Shown: positions 49,713 to 58,780, counted from the stretch's first letter. The stretch: 64,000 nucleotides of DNA from Streptomyces sp. NBC_00377 (GCF_036075115.1 NZ_CP107958.1:1736001-1800000), one strand, 5' to 3'. Notes: generated by a model not told the origin, from the letters alone. Program-made: numbers and translations.

Positions 49713-50528
49713 ATGCCCCAGCCCGCCAGGTCCTCACGTACACCAGCCACGCCCGACGCGCCGGAGAGTGCCGCGGGAAGCCGCGCGGCCGCCCAGCGGC
49801 TCAAGATGCGCCGAGAACTGGCGGCCGCGGCGATGGAGCTGTTCTCGACCAAGGGGTACGAGGCGACCACCGTCGACGAGATCGCGGCCGCGGCCGGGGT
49901 AGCCCGCCGGACCTTCTTCCGCCACTTCCGCTCCAAGGAAGAGGCGATCTTCCCCGACCACGACGACACGTTGATCCGGGCGGAGGCGGTGCTCAACGCG
50001 GCCCCGGCGCACGAGCATCCGCTCGACACGGTGTGCCGCGGCATCAAGGAGGTCATGAAGATGTACGCGGCCCGGCCGGAGATCTCGGTCGCCCGCTACA
50101 AGCTGACGCGCGAGGTGCCCACCCTGCGCGAGGCGGAGATCGCCTCGGTGGCCCGCTACGAGCGTCTCTTCACCCGCTATCTGCTCGGTCACTTCGACGA
50201 GCACGCGCACGACGACGACGCCAACGACGACCCGCTGCTCGCCGAGGTGGCGGCGTCCGCCGTGGTGACCGCCCACAACCACGTCCTGCGGCGCTGGCTC
50301 AGGGCGGGCGGCCAGGGCGATGTGGAGGCCCAGCTCGACCATGCCTTCGCGATCGTGCGCAAGACGTTCGGGACCGGCATCGGAGCGGGCCGCAGCAGCG
50401 CCGGCTCCGCTCAGCAGGCCCCGGCGACGATCTCCGCGCAGGGCGAGGTCCTGGTGACGGTCGCCCGCACCGACGCCCCGCTCGACGAGGTCATGCGCGC
50501 CATCGAACAGGCGCTCAAGGAGCGCTGA
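49713..50528 (+). CDS. TetR family regulator
   Basis: 271 residues from ATG 49713. The upstream ATG at 49695 lacks a good ribosome binding site, while TACGTT lies six bases before 49713, suggesting a leaderless message. The HTH is RRELAAAAMELFSTKGYEATTVDEIAAAAGVARRTFFRHF (positions about 36-75). The ligand domain is typical (LDTVCRGIKEVMKMY). A C-terminal extension of 60 residues with Ala/Gly/Ser linker and IEQALKER end is unusual. Its position between the dehydrogenase and the ccr operon suggests it controls one or both. Confidence 0.88.
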   Translation: MPQPARSSRTPATPDAPESAAGSRAAAQRLKMRRELAAAAMELFSTKGYEATTVDEIAAAAGVARRTFFRHFRSKEEAIFPDHDDTLIRAEAVLNAAPAHEHPLDTVCRGIKEVMKMYAARPEISVARYKLTREVPTLREAEIASVARYERLFTRYLLGHFDEHAHDDDANDDPLLAEVAASAVVTAHNHVLRRWLRAGGQGDVEAQLDHAFAIVRKTFGTGIGAGRSSAGSAQQAPATISAQGEVLVTVARTDAPLDEVMRAIEQALKER

Positions 50529-50560
50529 GCACCGCTCGCAGTCCCTTCACGCTGTGATGA

Positions 50561-50586
50561 CGGCCACCCCACGGGGTGGCCGTTTT
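50561..50586 (+). terminator. intrinsic terminator after the TetR gene
   Basis: CGGCCACCCC (50561-50570), AC, GGGGTGGCCG (50573-50582), then TTTT. A perfect 10-bp stem with a U-run 33 bases after the stop, isolating the TetR unit from the ccr operon. Confidence 0.92.
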
Positions 50587-50681
50587 GCCATGTCAGAGCC
50601 CCTTTTCGCGTGGATTTCAGGACGCGTTCGATCGATCATCGCTCATTTGTTACGTAAAGATTTCAGCTGAGACCAAGTTCT

Positions 50682-50723
50682 GGCACTCAGTGCCTTGCGG
50701 GGTGACACGCGGTGTCATACGTT
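50682..50723 (+). promoter_or_regulatory. candidate ccr promoter with two flanking palindromes
   Basis: TTGCGG (50695-50700), a 17-base spacer and TACGTT (50718-50723) form a plausible HrdB-type promoter. The perfect palindrome GGCACTCAGTGCC (50682-50694) abuts the -35. The perfect palindrome TGACACGCGGTGTCA (50703-50717) fills the spacer. A protein on either would block RNA polymerase. TTACGTAA lies further up at 50650-50657. Confidence 0.6.
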
Positions 50724-50953
50724 GAAGGTGTCCGGGCGGCCGGCGTGCAGAGACCATACGTACGCCGGCTGTCCCCGCAAGCTCATGGTTTGCGCGCCCG
50801 GACGCCTGCGTCACAGGCACCCTCCCGCGCCACAAAGCGCTGCCGAACAGCACCACCCCGCCGAACCGACGGCATCTCCCAAGACCCTCAGCAGCACACC
50901 GACGTAACCCTCAGCGCCCCGCCCTCAGGGCGCTCATCGCCGGAGGCAACACC
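50724..50953 (+). other. about 230-nt leader before ccr
   Basis: If the promoter above is right, the mRNA leader is about 230 bases. It includes a GTACGCCGGC stretch and an uncapped pyrimidine/A-rich end near GGAGGCAAC. I looked for a B12-box, as the next gene makes a cobalamin enzyme, and saw none. No known riboswitch is recognised and no convincing peptide is encoded. Confidence 0.4.
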
Positions 50954-52297
50954 GTGACCACACAGGCCATTCTCGACGCGATCCAGTCGCCGGACTCCAC
51001 GTCGGCCGACTTCGCCGCTCTGCCGCTCCCCGAGTCGTACCGCGCGATCACCGTCCACAAGGACGAGACGGAGATGTTCGCGGGTCTGGAGACCCGCGAC
51101 AAGGACCCGCGCAAGTCGATCCACCTCGACGAGGTCCCCCTTCCCGAGCTCGGCCCGGGCGAGGCCCTGGTGGCCGTCATGGCCTCCTCGGTGAACTACA
51201 ACTCCGTGTGGACCTCGATCTTCGAGCCGGTGTCGACGTTCAGCTTCCTGGAGCGCTACGGCAGGCTCAGCGAGCTGACCAAGCGGCACGACCTGCCGTA
51301 CCACATCATCGGTTCCGACCTCTCGGGCGTCGTCCTGCGCACCGGCCCCGGTGTCAACGCCTGGAAGCCGGGCGACGAGGTCGTCGCGCACTGTCTGTCC
51401 GTCGAGCTCGAGTCGTCCGACGGCCACAACGACACGATGCTCGACCCCGAGCAGCGCATCTGGGGCTTCGAGACCAACTTCGGCGGCCTCGCGGAGATCG
51501 CGCTGGTCAAGTCCAACCAGCTGATGCCGAAGCCGGACCACCTGTCGTGGGAGGAGGCGGCGGCCCCGGGCCTCGTCAACTCCACCGCCTACCGGCAGTT
51601 GGTGTCCCGCAACGGCGCCGGCATGAAGCAGGGCGACAACGTCCTGATCTGGGGCGCCAGCGGTGGCCTCGGCAGCTACGCCACGCAGTTCGCGCTGGCC
51701 GGCGGAGCCAACCCGATCTGTGTCGTCTCCTCCCCCGACAAGGCGGACATCTGCCGGGCCATGGGCGCCGAGGCGGTCATCGACCGCAACGCCGAGGGCT
51801 ACAGGTTCTGGAAGGACGAGCAGACCCAGGACCCGAAGGAGTGGAAGCGCTTCGGCAAGCGCATCCGCGAGTTCACCGGCGGCGAGGACATCGACATCGT
51901 CTTCGAGCACCCGGGTCGCGAGACCTTCGGCGCCTCGGTCTACGTCACCCGCAAGGGCGGCACCATCACCACCTGCGCCTCGACCTCCGGCTACATGCAC
52001 GAGTACGACAACCGCTACCTGTGGATGTCCCTGAAGCGGATCATCGGGTCGCACTTCGCCAACTACCGCGAAGCCTGGGAGGCCAACCGGCTGGTCGCGA
52101 AGGGCAAGATCCACCCGACGCTGTCGAAGGTCTACTCCCTGGAGGAGACCGGCCAGGCCGCCTACGACGTGCACCGCAACCTCCACCAGGGCAAGGTCGG
52201 CGTCCTCGCGCTGGCCCCCGTGGAGGGTCTGGGCGTGCGCGACGAGGAGAAGCGCGCCCAGCACATCGACGCCATCAACCGCTTCCGCAACATCTGA
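50954..52297 (+). CDS. ccr: crotonyl-CoA carboxylase/reductase
   Basis: 447 residues from GTG 50954, after GGAGG. An MDR-superfamily enzyme: VMASSVNYNSVWTSIFEPVSTFSFLERYG, IIGSDLSGVVLRTGPGVNAWKPGDEVVAHCLSVE, and NADPH-binding LIWGASGGLGSYATQFALAGGANPICVVSS (given for location, about 232-262). The tail HRNLHQGKVGVLALAPVEGLGVRD is typical. It reductively carboxylates crotonyl-CoA to ethylmalonyl-CoA, the entry to the ethylmalonyl-CoA pathway and a source of unusual polyketide extender units. meaA follows 18 bp later. Confidence 0.97.
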   Translation: MTTQAILDAIQSPDSTSADFAALPLPESYRAITVHKDETEMFAGLETRDKDPRKSIHLDEVPLPELGPGEALVAVMASSVNYNSVWTSIFEPVSTFSFLERYGRLSELTKRHDLPYHIIGSDLSGVVLRTGPGVNAWKPGDEVVAHCLSVELESSDGHNDTMLDPEQRIWGFETNFGGLAEIALVKSNQLMPKPDHLSWEEAAAPGLVNSTAYRQLVSRNGAGMKQGDNVLIWGASGGLGSYATQFALAGGANPICVVSSPDKADICRAMGAEAVIDRNAEGYRFWKDEQTQDPKEWKRFGKRIREFTGGEDIDIVFEHPGRETFGASVYVTRKGGTITTCASTSGYMHEYDNRYLWMSLKRIIGSHFANYREAWEANRLVAKGKIHPTLSKVYSLEETGQAAYDVHRNLHQGKVGVLALAPVEGLGVRDEEKRAQHIDAINRFRNI

Positions 52298-52314
52298 GAC
52301 ACCCGGGGTCATAG

Positions 52315-54342
52315 ATGACTGAGCGTCAGAAGGACCGGCCGTGGCTCATGCGCACGTACGCCGGTCACTCCACGGCAGAGGCGTCCAACGAGCTGTACCG
52401 GCGCAACCTCGCCAAGGGCCAGACGGGTCTGTCGGTCGCGTTCGACCTGCCCACCCAGACCGGCTACGACTCCGACCACGTCCTCGCCCGCGGCGAGGTC
52501 GGCCGGGTCGGCGTGCCGGTGGCCCATCTCGGTGACATGCGCAGGCTGTTCCAGGACATCCCCCTGGACCAGATGAACACCTCGATGACGATCAACGCCA
52601 CCGCCATGTGGCTGCTGGCGCTCTACCAGGTCGTCGCCGAGGAGCAGGGTGTGGACATCACCCTGCTCCAGGGCACGACCCAGAACGACATCGTCAAGGA
52701 GTACCTGTCCCGGGGGACGCACGTCTTCCCCCCGGGGCCGAGCCTGCGCCTGACGACGGACATGATCGCGTACACGGTCTCCCACATCCCGAAGTGGAAC
52801 CCGATCAACATATGCAGCTACCACCTGCAGGAGGCCGGGGCCACACCGGTGCAGGAGATCGCCTACGCGATGTCCACGGCGATCGCCGTGCTGGACGCCG
52901 TCCGGGACTCCGGGCAGGTGCCGGAGGAGAAGTTCGGCGACGTCGTCGCCCGTATCTCCTTCTTCGTGAACGCGGGCGTCCGCTTCGTCGAGGAGATGTG
53001 CAAGATGCGCGCCTTCGGCCGCATCTGGGACCAGATCACCCGCGAGCGCTACGGCATCGAGAACCCCAAGCAGCGCCGCTTCCGCTACGGCGTCCAGGTC
53101 AACTCCCTGGGACTGACCGAGGCTCAGCCGGAGAACAACGTCCAGCGGATCGTGCTGGAGATGCTCGCCGTGACGCTGTCGAAGGACGCACGCGCGCGTG
53201 CCGTGCAGCTCCCCGCCTGGAACGAGGCGCTGGGCCTGCCCCGGCCCTGGGACCAGCAGTGGTCGCTGCGCATCCAGCAGGTCCTCGCCCTGGAGAGCGA
53301 TCTGCTGGAGTACGAGGACATCTTCGAGGGCTCGCACGTCATCGAGGCGAAGGTCGCCGAGCTGGTCGAGGAGTCCCTCACGGAGATCGAGCGGATCCAG
53401 GAGATGGGCGGCGCGATGGCCGCCGTCGAGTCCGGCTACCTCAAGTCGCAGCTGGTCTCCTCGCACGCCGAGCGCAGGGCCCGGATCGAATCCGGGCAGG
53501 AGAAGATCATCGGCGTCAACATCTTCGAGACGACCGAGCCCAACCCGCTGACCGCGGACCTCGACACGGCCATCCAGACGGTCGATCCGGCGGTCGAGGC
53601 CCGCGTCATCGCCTCCCTCCAGAACTGGCGCGACACCCGCTACCAGCCGCCCTTCAACCACCCGCGCCCCTGCAAGGCGCTGGAGAAGCTGAAGGAGGCC
53701 GCCAAGGGCACCGCCAACCTCATGGAGGCCACCCTGGAGTGCGCCCGCGCCGGGGTCACGACCGGCGAGTGGGCCGGGGCGCTGCGCGAGGTGTTCGGCG
53801 AGTTCCGGGCCCCGACGGGGGTGTCGTCGGCTCCGGTGGCGGTCCCGGCGGAGGAGGGCTCAGCCATGGCCGACGTCCGCCGCCGGGTCGACGCGACCGC
53901 GAAGGACATGGGTGTCGGCAAGCTCCGCTTCCTGGTCGGCAAGCCGGGCCTGGACGGGCACTCCAACGGCGCCGAGCAGATAGCCGTACGGGCCCGGGAC
54001 GCCGGCTTCGAGGTGGTCTACCAGGGCATCCGGCTGACGCCCGAGCAGATCGTGGACGCCGCGCTGGAGGAGGACGTGCACGCCGTGGGCCTGTCCATCC
54101 TCTCCGGCTCGCACGCCCAACTGGTGCCGGACGTCCTCGAACGGCTCCGTGTGGCCGGTGCCACAGACATCCCGGTGATCGCCGGTGGCATCATCCCGAA
54201 TGGAGACGCCGAACAGCTGAGGGCTGCCGGCGTGGCCGCGGTCTTCACCCCGAAGGACTTCGACATCACCGGAATCATCGGCCGCATCGTCGACGAGATC
54301 CGCAAAGCGAACAAGCTCGACCCCCTGGAGGTCCCCGCATGA
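52315..54342 (+). CDS. meaA: ethylmalonyl-CoA mutase (MeaA)
   Basis: 675 residues. N-terminal MCM-type TIM barrel (RTYAGHSTAEASNELYRRNLAKGQTGLSVAFDLPTQTGYDSD, residues about 13-54). C-terminal B12 domain: GLDGHSNGAEQIAVRARDAGFEVVYQG near 546-572 with the DxHxxG cobalt ligand, plus GLSILSGSHAQLVPDVL. MeaA differs from methylmalonyl-CoA mutase in length and single-subunit build. It converts ethylmalonyl-CoA to methylsuccinyl-CoA. Ends overlapping the next gene (ATGA). Confidence 0.97.
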   Translation: MTERQKDRPWLMRTYAGHSTAEASNELYRRNLAKGQTGLSVAFDLPTQTGYDSDHVLARGEVGRVGVPVAHLGDMRRLFQDIPLDQMNTSMTINATAMWLLALYQVVAEEQGVDITLLQGTTQNDIVKEYLSRGTHVFPPGPSLRLTTDMIAYTVSHIPKWNPINICSYHLQEAGATPVQEIAYAMSTAIAVLDAVRDSGQVPEEKFGDVVARISFFVNAGVRFVEEMCKMRAFGRIWDQITRERYGIENPKQRRFRYGVQVNSLGLTEAQPENNVQRIVLEMLAVTLSKDARARAVQLPAWNEALGLPRPWDQQWSLRIQQVLALESDLLEYEDIFEGSHVIEAKVAELVEESLTEIERIQEMGGAMAAVESGYLKSQLVSSHAERRARIESGQEKIIGVNIFETTEPNPLTADLDTAIQTVDPAVEARVIASLQNWRDTRYQPPFNHPRPCKALEKLKEAAKGTANLMEATLECARAGVTTGEWAGALREVFGEFRAPTGVSSAPVAVPAEEGSAMADVRRRVDATAKDMGVGKLRFLVGKPGLDGHSNGAEQIAVRARDAGFEVVYQGIRLTPEQIVDAALEEDVHAVGLSILSGSHAQLVPDVLERLRVAGATDIPVIAGGIIPNGDAEQLRAAGVAAVFTPKDFDITGIIGRIVDEIRKANKLDPLEVPA

Positions 54343-55304
54343 CCACGCCCGTCAACCGTCTGCGTCCGCGACGCTCCTGCCTCGCGGTCCCCGGGAGCAA
54401 CCCCCGCTTCCTGGAGAAGGCGCAGGGCCTCCCGGCCGACCAGGTCTTCCTCGACCTCGAGGACGCGTGCGCGCCGCTCGCCAAGCCCGAGGCACGGCAC
54501 ACCATCGTCAAGTTCCTCAACGAGGGCGACTGGACGGGCAAGACGCGGGTCGTCCGGGTCAACGACTGGACGACCGAATGGACGTACCGCGACGTCGTGA
54601 CGGTGGTCGAGGGAGCCGGCCCCAACCTCGACTGCATCATGCTGCCGAAGGTGCAGAACGCGCAGCAGATCGTCGCGCTGGACCTGCTCCTGACGCAGAT
54701 CGAGAAGACCATGGGCTTCGAGGCCGGCCGGATCGGCATCGAGGCGCAGATCGAGAACGCCCAGGGCCTGAACAACGTCAACGAGATCGCGCAGGCCTCC
54801 CCGCGCATCGAGACGATCATCTTCGGGCCGGCCGACTTCATGGCGTCGATCAACATGAAGTCGCTGGTCGTGGGCGAGCAGCCACCCGGCTACCCGGCGG
54901 ACGCCTACCACTACATCCTGATGAAGATCCTGATGGCCGCCCGCGCCAACGACCTCCAGGCGATCGACGGTCCGTACCTCCAGATCCGCAACGTCGACGG
55001 CTACCGCGAGGTCGCCGGGCGTGCCGCCGCCCTCGGTTTCGACGGCAAGTGGGTGCTGCACCCGGGTCAGGTCGAGGCGTCCAACGAGATCTTCTCGCCG
55101 TCGCAGGAGGACTACGACCACGCCGAGCTGATCCTGGACGCGTACGACTACTACACGTCCGAGGCGGGCGGCAAGAAGGGCTCGGCGATGCTCGGCGACG
55201 AGATGATCGACGAGGCCAGCCGCAAGATGGCGCTGGTCATCTCCGGCAAGGGACGCGCCGCCGGCATGCAGCGCACCGGCAAGTTCGAGATCCCGGAGGG
55301 CTGA
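54339..55304 (+). CDS. HpcH/HpaI aldolase / citrate-lyase-like: L-malyl-CoA/beta-methylmalyl-CoA lyase
   Basis: 321 residues; ATG overlaps the meaA stop. CitE-like TIM-barrel: RRSCLAVPGSNPRFLEKA, DQVFLDLEDACAP (substrate/Mg ligands), LPKVQNAQQIV, IGIEAQIENAQGLNNVNEIA (catalytic Glu), FGPADFMASINM (Mg ligand Asp). Its operon place indicates the cleavage of beta-methylmalyl-CoA to propionyl-CoA and glyoxylate. I leave the gene symbol blank as names differ (mcl, mclA). Confidence 0.92.
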   Translation: MTTPVNRLRPRRSCLAVPGSNPRFLEKAQGLPADQVFLDLEDACAPLAKPEARHTIVKFLNEGDWTGKTRVVRVNDWTTEWTYRDVVTVVEGAGPNLDCIMLPKVQNAQQIVALDLLLTQIEKTMGFEAGRIGIEAQIENAQGLNNVNEIAQASPRIETIIFGPADFMASINMKSLVVGEQPPGYPADAYHYILMKILMAARANDLQAIDGPYLQIRNVDGYREVAGRAAALGFDGKWVLHPGQVEASNEIFSPSQEDYDHAELILDAYDYYTSEAGGKKGSAMLGDEMIDEASRKMALVISGKGRAAGMQRTGKFEIPEG

Positions 55305-55309
55305 GCGCC

Positions 55310-55822
55310 ATGCAGTTCGGACGCACCTACGAGGAGTTCGAGGTCGGGGCGACGTACAAGCACTGGCCGGGAAAGACGGTCACGGAGTACGACGACCACC
55401 TGTTCTGTCTCCTCACCATGAACCACCACCCGCTCCACATGGACGCGAACTACGCGGAGAAGACGACCGACTTCGGCCGCAACGTCGTGGTGGGCAACTA
55501 CATCTACTCCCTGCTGCTCGGCATGTCCGTGCCGGACATCTCCGGCAAGGCGATCGCCAACCTGGAGATCGAGTCGCTCAAGCACGTGGCGCCGACCTTC
55601 CACGGCGACACGCTCTACGGGCAGACGACCGTGCTCGACAAGTGGCCGTCGAAGTCGAAGAACGACCGCGGCATCGTCTACGTCGAGACCAAGGGCTACA
55701 AGCAGGACGGCACGCTGGTCTGCGTGTTCCGCCGCAAGGTGATGGTGCCGACCGAGACGTACATCAAGGAGCGCGGCGGCGAGCAGCCGGGCCGCCCCGA
55801 GCTCAAGGAGCAGGAGAAGTAG
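55310..55822 (+). CDS. MaoC-family dehydratase: mesaconyl-CoA hydratase
   Basis: 170 residues. Hot-dog-fold hydratase 2 motif in NHHPLHMDANYAEKT (Asp/His pair, near 38-52) and FGRNVVVGNYIYSLLLGM. Mesaconyl-CoA hydratases carry this MaoC-like domain in one copy and act on beta-methylmalyl-CoA/mesaconyl-CoA in the ethylmalonyl-CoA pathway. ATG 55310 lies 5 bp after the lyase stop. Length suits a single-domain enzyme rather than the longer two-domain type. Confidence 0.9.
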   Translation: MQFGRTYEEFEVGATYKHWPGKTVTEYDDHLFCLLTMNHHPLHMDANYAEKTTDFGRNVVVGNYIYSLLLGMSVPDISGKAIANLEIESLKHVAPTFHGDTLYGQTTVLDKWPSKSKNDRGIVYVETKGYKQDGTLVCVFRRKVMVPTETYIKERGGEQPGRPELKEQEK

Positions 55823-55824
55823 CC

Positions 55825-57030
55825 ATGGCGCGACTTGCCCAGACCGCCGGTCTGACCGACATCCAGCAGGAGATCCTCTCCACCGTCCGCGACTTCGTGG
55901 ACAAGGAGATCATCCCGGTCGCGACCGAGCTGGAGCACCGCGACGAGTACCCGCAAGCGATCGTCGACGGCCTCAAGGAGTTGGGTCTGTTCGGCCTGAT
56001 GATCCCCGAGGAGTACGGCGGTCTGGGCGAGTCGCTCCTGACGTACGCCCTGTGCGTCGAGGAGATCGCCCGCGGCTGGATGTCGGTCTCCGGCATCATC
56101 AACACGCACTTCATCGTGGCGTACATGCTCAAGCAGCACGGCACGCAGGAGCAGAAGGACCACTATCTGCCGAGGATGGCGGCCGGCGACATCCGCGGCG
56201 CCTTCTCCATGTCGGAGCCCGCCCTCGGCTCGGACGTGTCGGCGATCACGTCGAAGGCGGTGAAGGACGGCGACGAGTACGTCCTCAACGGCCAGAAGAT
56301 GTGGCTGACCAACGGCGGAACGTCCTCGCTGGTGGCCGTTCTGGTCCGAAGTGACGAAGGACACCCCGAGGGCACGGCGCCCCACAAGTCGATGACGACC
56401 TTCCTGATCGAGAAGGAGCCCGGCTTCGGTCAGGTCCGGCCCGGCCTGACCATCCCCGGCAAGATCGACAAGATGGGTTACAAGGGGGTGGACACCACCG
56501 AGATGATCATGGACGGCCTGCGCCTTCCCGCCGATCGGGTGCTCGGCGGGGTCACCGGCCGAGGTTTTTACCAAATGATGGACGGAGTCGAGGTTGGGCG
56601 CGTGAATGTCGCGGCCCGTGGCTGCGGCGTCGCCCAGCGTGCCTTCGAACTCGGGGTCCGGTACGCCCAGCAGCGCCACACGTTCGGCAAGCAGATCGCC
56701 CAGCACCAGGCCATTCAGTTCAAGCTCGCCGAGATGGCTACCAAGGTCGAGGCCGCCCATGCGATGATGGTGAACGCCGCGCGCAAAAAGGACTCCGGTG
56801 AACGAAACGACCTTGAGGCAGGGATGGCGAAGTACCTCGCCTCCGAGTACTGCAAGGAGGTCGTGGAGGACGCCTTCCGGATCCACGGTGGCTACGGCTT
56901 CTCCAAGGAGTACGAGATCGAGCGCCTCTACCGCGAGGCCCCGATGCTGCTGATCGGTGAAGGCACCGCAGAAATCCAGAAAATGATCATCGGGCGCAGA
57001 TTGCTCGAGGAGTATCGGTTCCAGGGCTGA
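55825..57030 (+). CDS. acyl-CoA dehydrogenase, probable methylsuccinyl-CoA dehydrogenase
   Basis: 401 residues, ACAD fold: EIIPVATELEHRDEYP, LMIPEEYGGLGESLL, FSMSEPALGSDVSAITSKA (FAD binding, near 130-148), and MLLIGEGTAEIQKMIIGR at the C-terminus. By operon context it oxidises (2S)-methylsuccinyl-CoA to mesaconyl-CoA. The Rhodobacter enzyme I know of is longer (about 550 aa) through an N-terminal extension absent here, so the assignment rests on context. ATG 55825 begins 2 bp after the maoC stop. Confidence 0.85.
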   Translation: MARLAQTAGLTDIQQEILSTVRDFVDKEIIPVATELEHRDEYPQAIVDGLKELGLFGLMIPEEYGGLGESLLTYALCVEEIARGWMSVSGIINTHFIVAYMLKQHGTQEQKDHYLPRMAAGDIRGAFSMSEPALGSDVSAITSKAVKDGDEYVLNGQKMWLTNGGTSSLVAVLVRSDEGHPEGTAPHKSMTTFLIEKEPGFGQVRPGLTIPGKIDKMGYKGVDTTEMIMDGLRLPADRVLGGVTGRGFYQMMDGVEVGRVNVAARGCGVAQRAFELGVRYAQQRHTFGKQIAQHQAIQFKLAEMATKVEAAHAMMVNAARKKDSGERNDLEAGMAKYLASEYCKEVVEDAFRIHGGYGFSKEYEIERLYREAPMLLIGEGTAEIQKMIIGRRLLEEYRFQG

Positions 57031-57043
57031 TTGTCCGGGTTGG

Positions 57044-57074
57044 GGGTGTTTTCTTCGAGAAGAAGATCACACCC
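57044..57074 (+). terminator. hairpin at the end of the ethylmalonyl-CoA operon
   Basis: GGGTGT (57044-57049) pairs with ACACCC (57069-57074), enclosing TTCTTC (57051-57056) paired with GAAGAA (57059-57064). A two-part stem-loop, 14 bases after the acyl-CoA dehydrogenase stop. Confidence 0.6.
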
Positions 57075-57200
57075 TGTCAACTTCCCGCAGCCGTCGACTC
57101 GGCTTCCTTGCTTACCCAGTTGTGGCCCCGAACCGCTACGATCGCGGAAAGCCGCCGTCCCCCCGTCGAAGCGCGGCATCATCCGCTACGAAGGTCATCC

Positions 57201-57857
57201 ATGCCCCACAGCCAAACCTCTGCACACCGCGACAGCCTGGTAGGCGCACGCCTCGCGCGCGGAGCATCGCCGTGGCTTCTGCCGACCGTCGCCACCGCAG
57301 CCGTCAGCCTGCTGCGCGCCCGCCGCTCGGGTGCCGCCAAGGCCGTCGCCGTGCCCGCCACCGCTCTCGCGGCGGGCATGCTGTGGTTCTTCCGCGACCC
57401 CGAGCGCGAGATCGCTCCGGGCCGGGTCATCTCCCCCGCCGACGGTGTGGTGCAGAGCATCATGCCGTGGAAGGACGGACGCACCCGGGTCGCGATCTTC
57501 ATGAGCCCGCTCAACGTCCACGTCAACCGCGCGCCGCTGGCCGGCACCGTGACGTCGGTCGAGCACATCCCCGGCGGGTTCGTGCCGGCGTTCAACAAGG
57601 AGAGCGAGAACAACGAGCGCGTCGTCTGGCACTTCGACACCGAGCTCGGTGACATCGAGATGATCCAGATCGCCGGAGCCGTGGCCCGCCGCATCGTCCC
57701 CTACATCCCCGAGGGCACGAAGGTCGAGCAGGGCGAGCGGATCGGCCTGATCCGCTTCGGCTCGCGCGTCGACATCTACCTGCCCGAGGGCGTGGACGTC
57801 GCGGTCGAGGTGGGGCAGAAGACGGTGGCAGGGGTGACTCGCATTGACCGTGATTGA
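57201..57857 (+). CDS. psd: phosphatidylserine decarboxylase, short (proenzyme)
   Basis: 218 residues. Short-type PSD: FFRDPEREIAPGRVISPADGVVQSI, VAIFMSPLNVHVNRAPLAGTV and the self-cleavage site in IRFGSRVDIYLP (Gly-Ser near 188-189), giving a pyruvoyl group. It makes phosphatidylethanolamine from phosphatidylserine. ATG 57201 has GAAGG seven bases upstream. A TACGAT hexamer at 57137-57142 is a possible -10. pssA overlaps its 3' end by 14 bases, so both steps of phosphatidylethanolamine synthesis are coupled. Confidence 0.95.
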   Translation: MPHSQTSAHRDSLVGARLARGASPWLLPTVATAAVSLLRARRSGAAKAVAVPATALAAGMLWFFRDPEREIAPGRVISPADGVVQSIMPWKDGRTRVAIFMSPLNVHVNRAPLAGTVTSVEHIPGGFVPAFNKESENNERVVWHFDTELGDIEMIQIAGAVARRIVPYIPEGTKVEQGERIGLIRFGSRVDIYLPEGVDVAVEVGQKTVAGVTRIDRD

Positions 57858-58698
57858 CCCGGAGCCCCAGGCGGGCTGGGTGCCCGAGGCCGACGACGTG
57901 GACGAAGAAGAGGAGATGCCCCTCTCCCTGCGTCTGTCGATAGCGGACACGCTCACCCTCGGCAACGCAACGTGCGGCTTCATGGCGGTGTACTTCACCA
58001 CCACCGGCATCCTGATCCCGCACCTCACCGGCAGCCAGGAATCCGGCATGGCCCGCCACAGCGCGGCCACGGCGGTCATCCTGATGCTCTGCGCGGCGGT
58101 CTTCGACCTCTTCGACGGCCTGGTCGCACGCAAGCTCCGCTCCTCGCCGATGGGCGCGGAACTGGACAACCTCTCGGACCTGATCAGCTTCGGGCTGGCC
58201 CCGGCCTACTTCGTCCTGGTCTACGGCATGGTCGCCGACGACGCCCACCAGCGGGTGGCGGCGGTCGGCGCGATCGTGGTGCTGCTCGCGGTGGTGCTCA
58301 GGCTCGCCAGATTCTCGTGCGTCACCGTCAAGGACGGCACCTTCCAGGGCATGCCGTCGCCGTTCGGCGCGCTGACGGTCGTCTCGATCGTGCTGCTCGA
58401 GCTGCCCTTCGTGGCGACCCTGATGGCCATCCTGGGCACCGCCTGGCTGATGGTGAGCCGGGTCGAGTACCCGAAGCCGCGGGGCCGCCTCGCCGGCGCG
58501 ATGCTCGCCTGGATCGTGCTGTCGATGGGTCTGCTGGCGGCCTGGGCGTTCGACGCCCCGAGCGGTCAGCTGCTGCTCCAGACCGGATGTGCGCTCCAGC
58601 TGGTCATGGGCGCGGTCATCCCGCTGTTCGCCACGGCCCGCCGGGTGAACAACTTCCGCGGCAACCGGCGTGAGGCCCGGGCGGCGCAGCTGCCCTGA
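57844..58698 (+). CDS. pssA: CDP-diacylglycerol-serine O-phosphatidyltransferase
   Basis: 284 residues from TTG 57844 (a GTG at 57850 is possible). CDP-alcohol phosphotransferase motif FDGLVARKLRSSPMGAELDNLSD (in residues 85-107) has the DG..AR.......G...D...D layout with a seven-residue gap. Seven or eight hydrophobic helices. An acidic N-terminus (DDVDEEEEMP). It makes phosphatidylserine from CDP-diacylglycerol and serine at the membrane. The start lies within the end of psd. Confidence 0.93.
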   Translation: MTVIDPEPQAGWVPEADDVDEEEEMPLSLRLSIADTLTLGNATCGFMAVYFTTTGILIPHLTGSQESGMARHSAATAVILMLCAAVFDLFDGLVARKLRSSPMGAELDNLSDLISFGLAPAYFVLVYGMVADDAHQRVAAVGAIVVLLAVVLRLARFSCVTVKDGTFQGMPSPFGALTVVSIVLLELPFVATLMAILGTAWLMVSRVEYPKPRGRLAGAMLAWIVLSMGLLAAWAFDAPSGQLLLQTGCALQLVMGAVIPLFATARRVNNFRGNRREARAAQLP

Positions 58699-58716
58699 CC
58701 TCCACTCCACCGCTTG

Positions 58717-58757
58717 ACGGGTGCGGCCCGGACCTTCGAGGTCCGGGCCGCACCCGT
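58717..58757 (+). terminator. strong hairpin terminator after pssA
   Basis: A perfect 19-bp inverted repeat, arms 58717-58735 and 58739-58757 (ACGGGTGCGGCCCGGACCT, loop TCG), 19 bases after the pssA stop. TTCG follows. One of the strongest stems in the window. Confidence 0.92.
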
Positions 58758-58780
58758 TTCGCGTTCAAGGGCGTCTGTTC

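Noticed and set aside
50724..50953. Cobalamin riboswitch in the ccr-meaA leader
   Set aside because: No B12-box was found, though meaA needs cobalamin.
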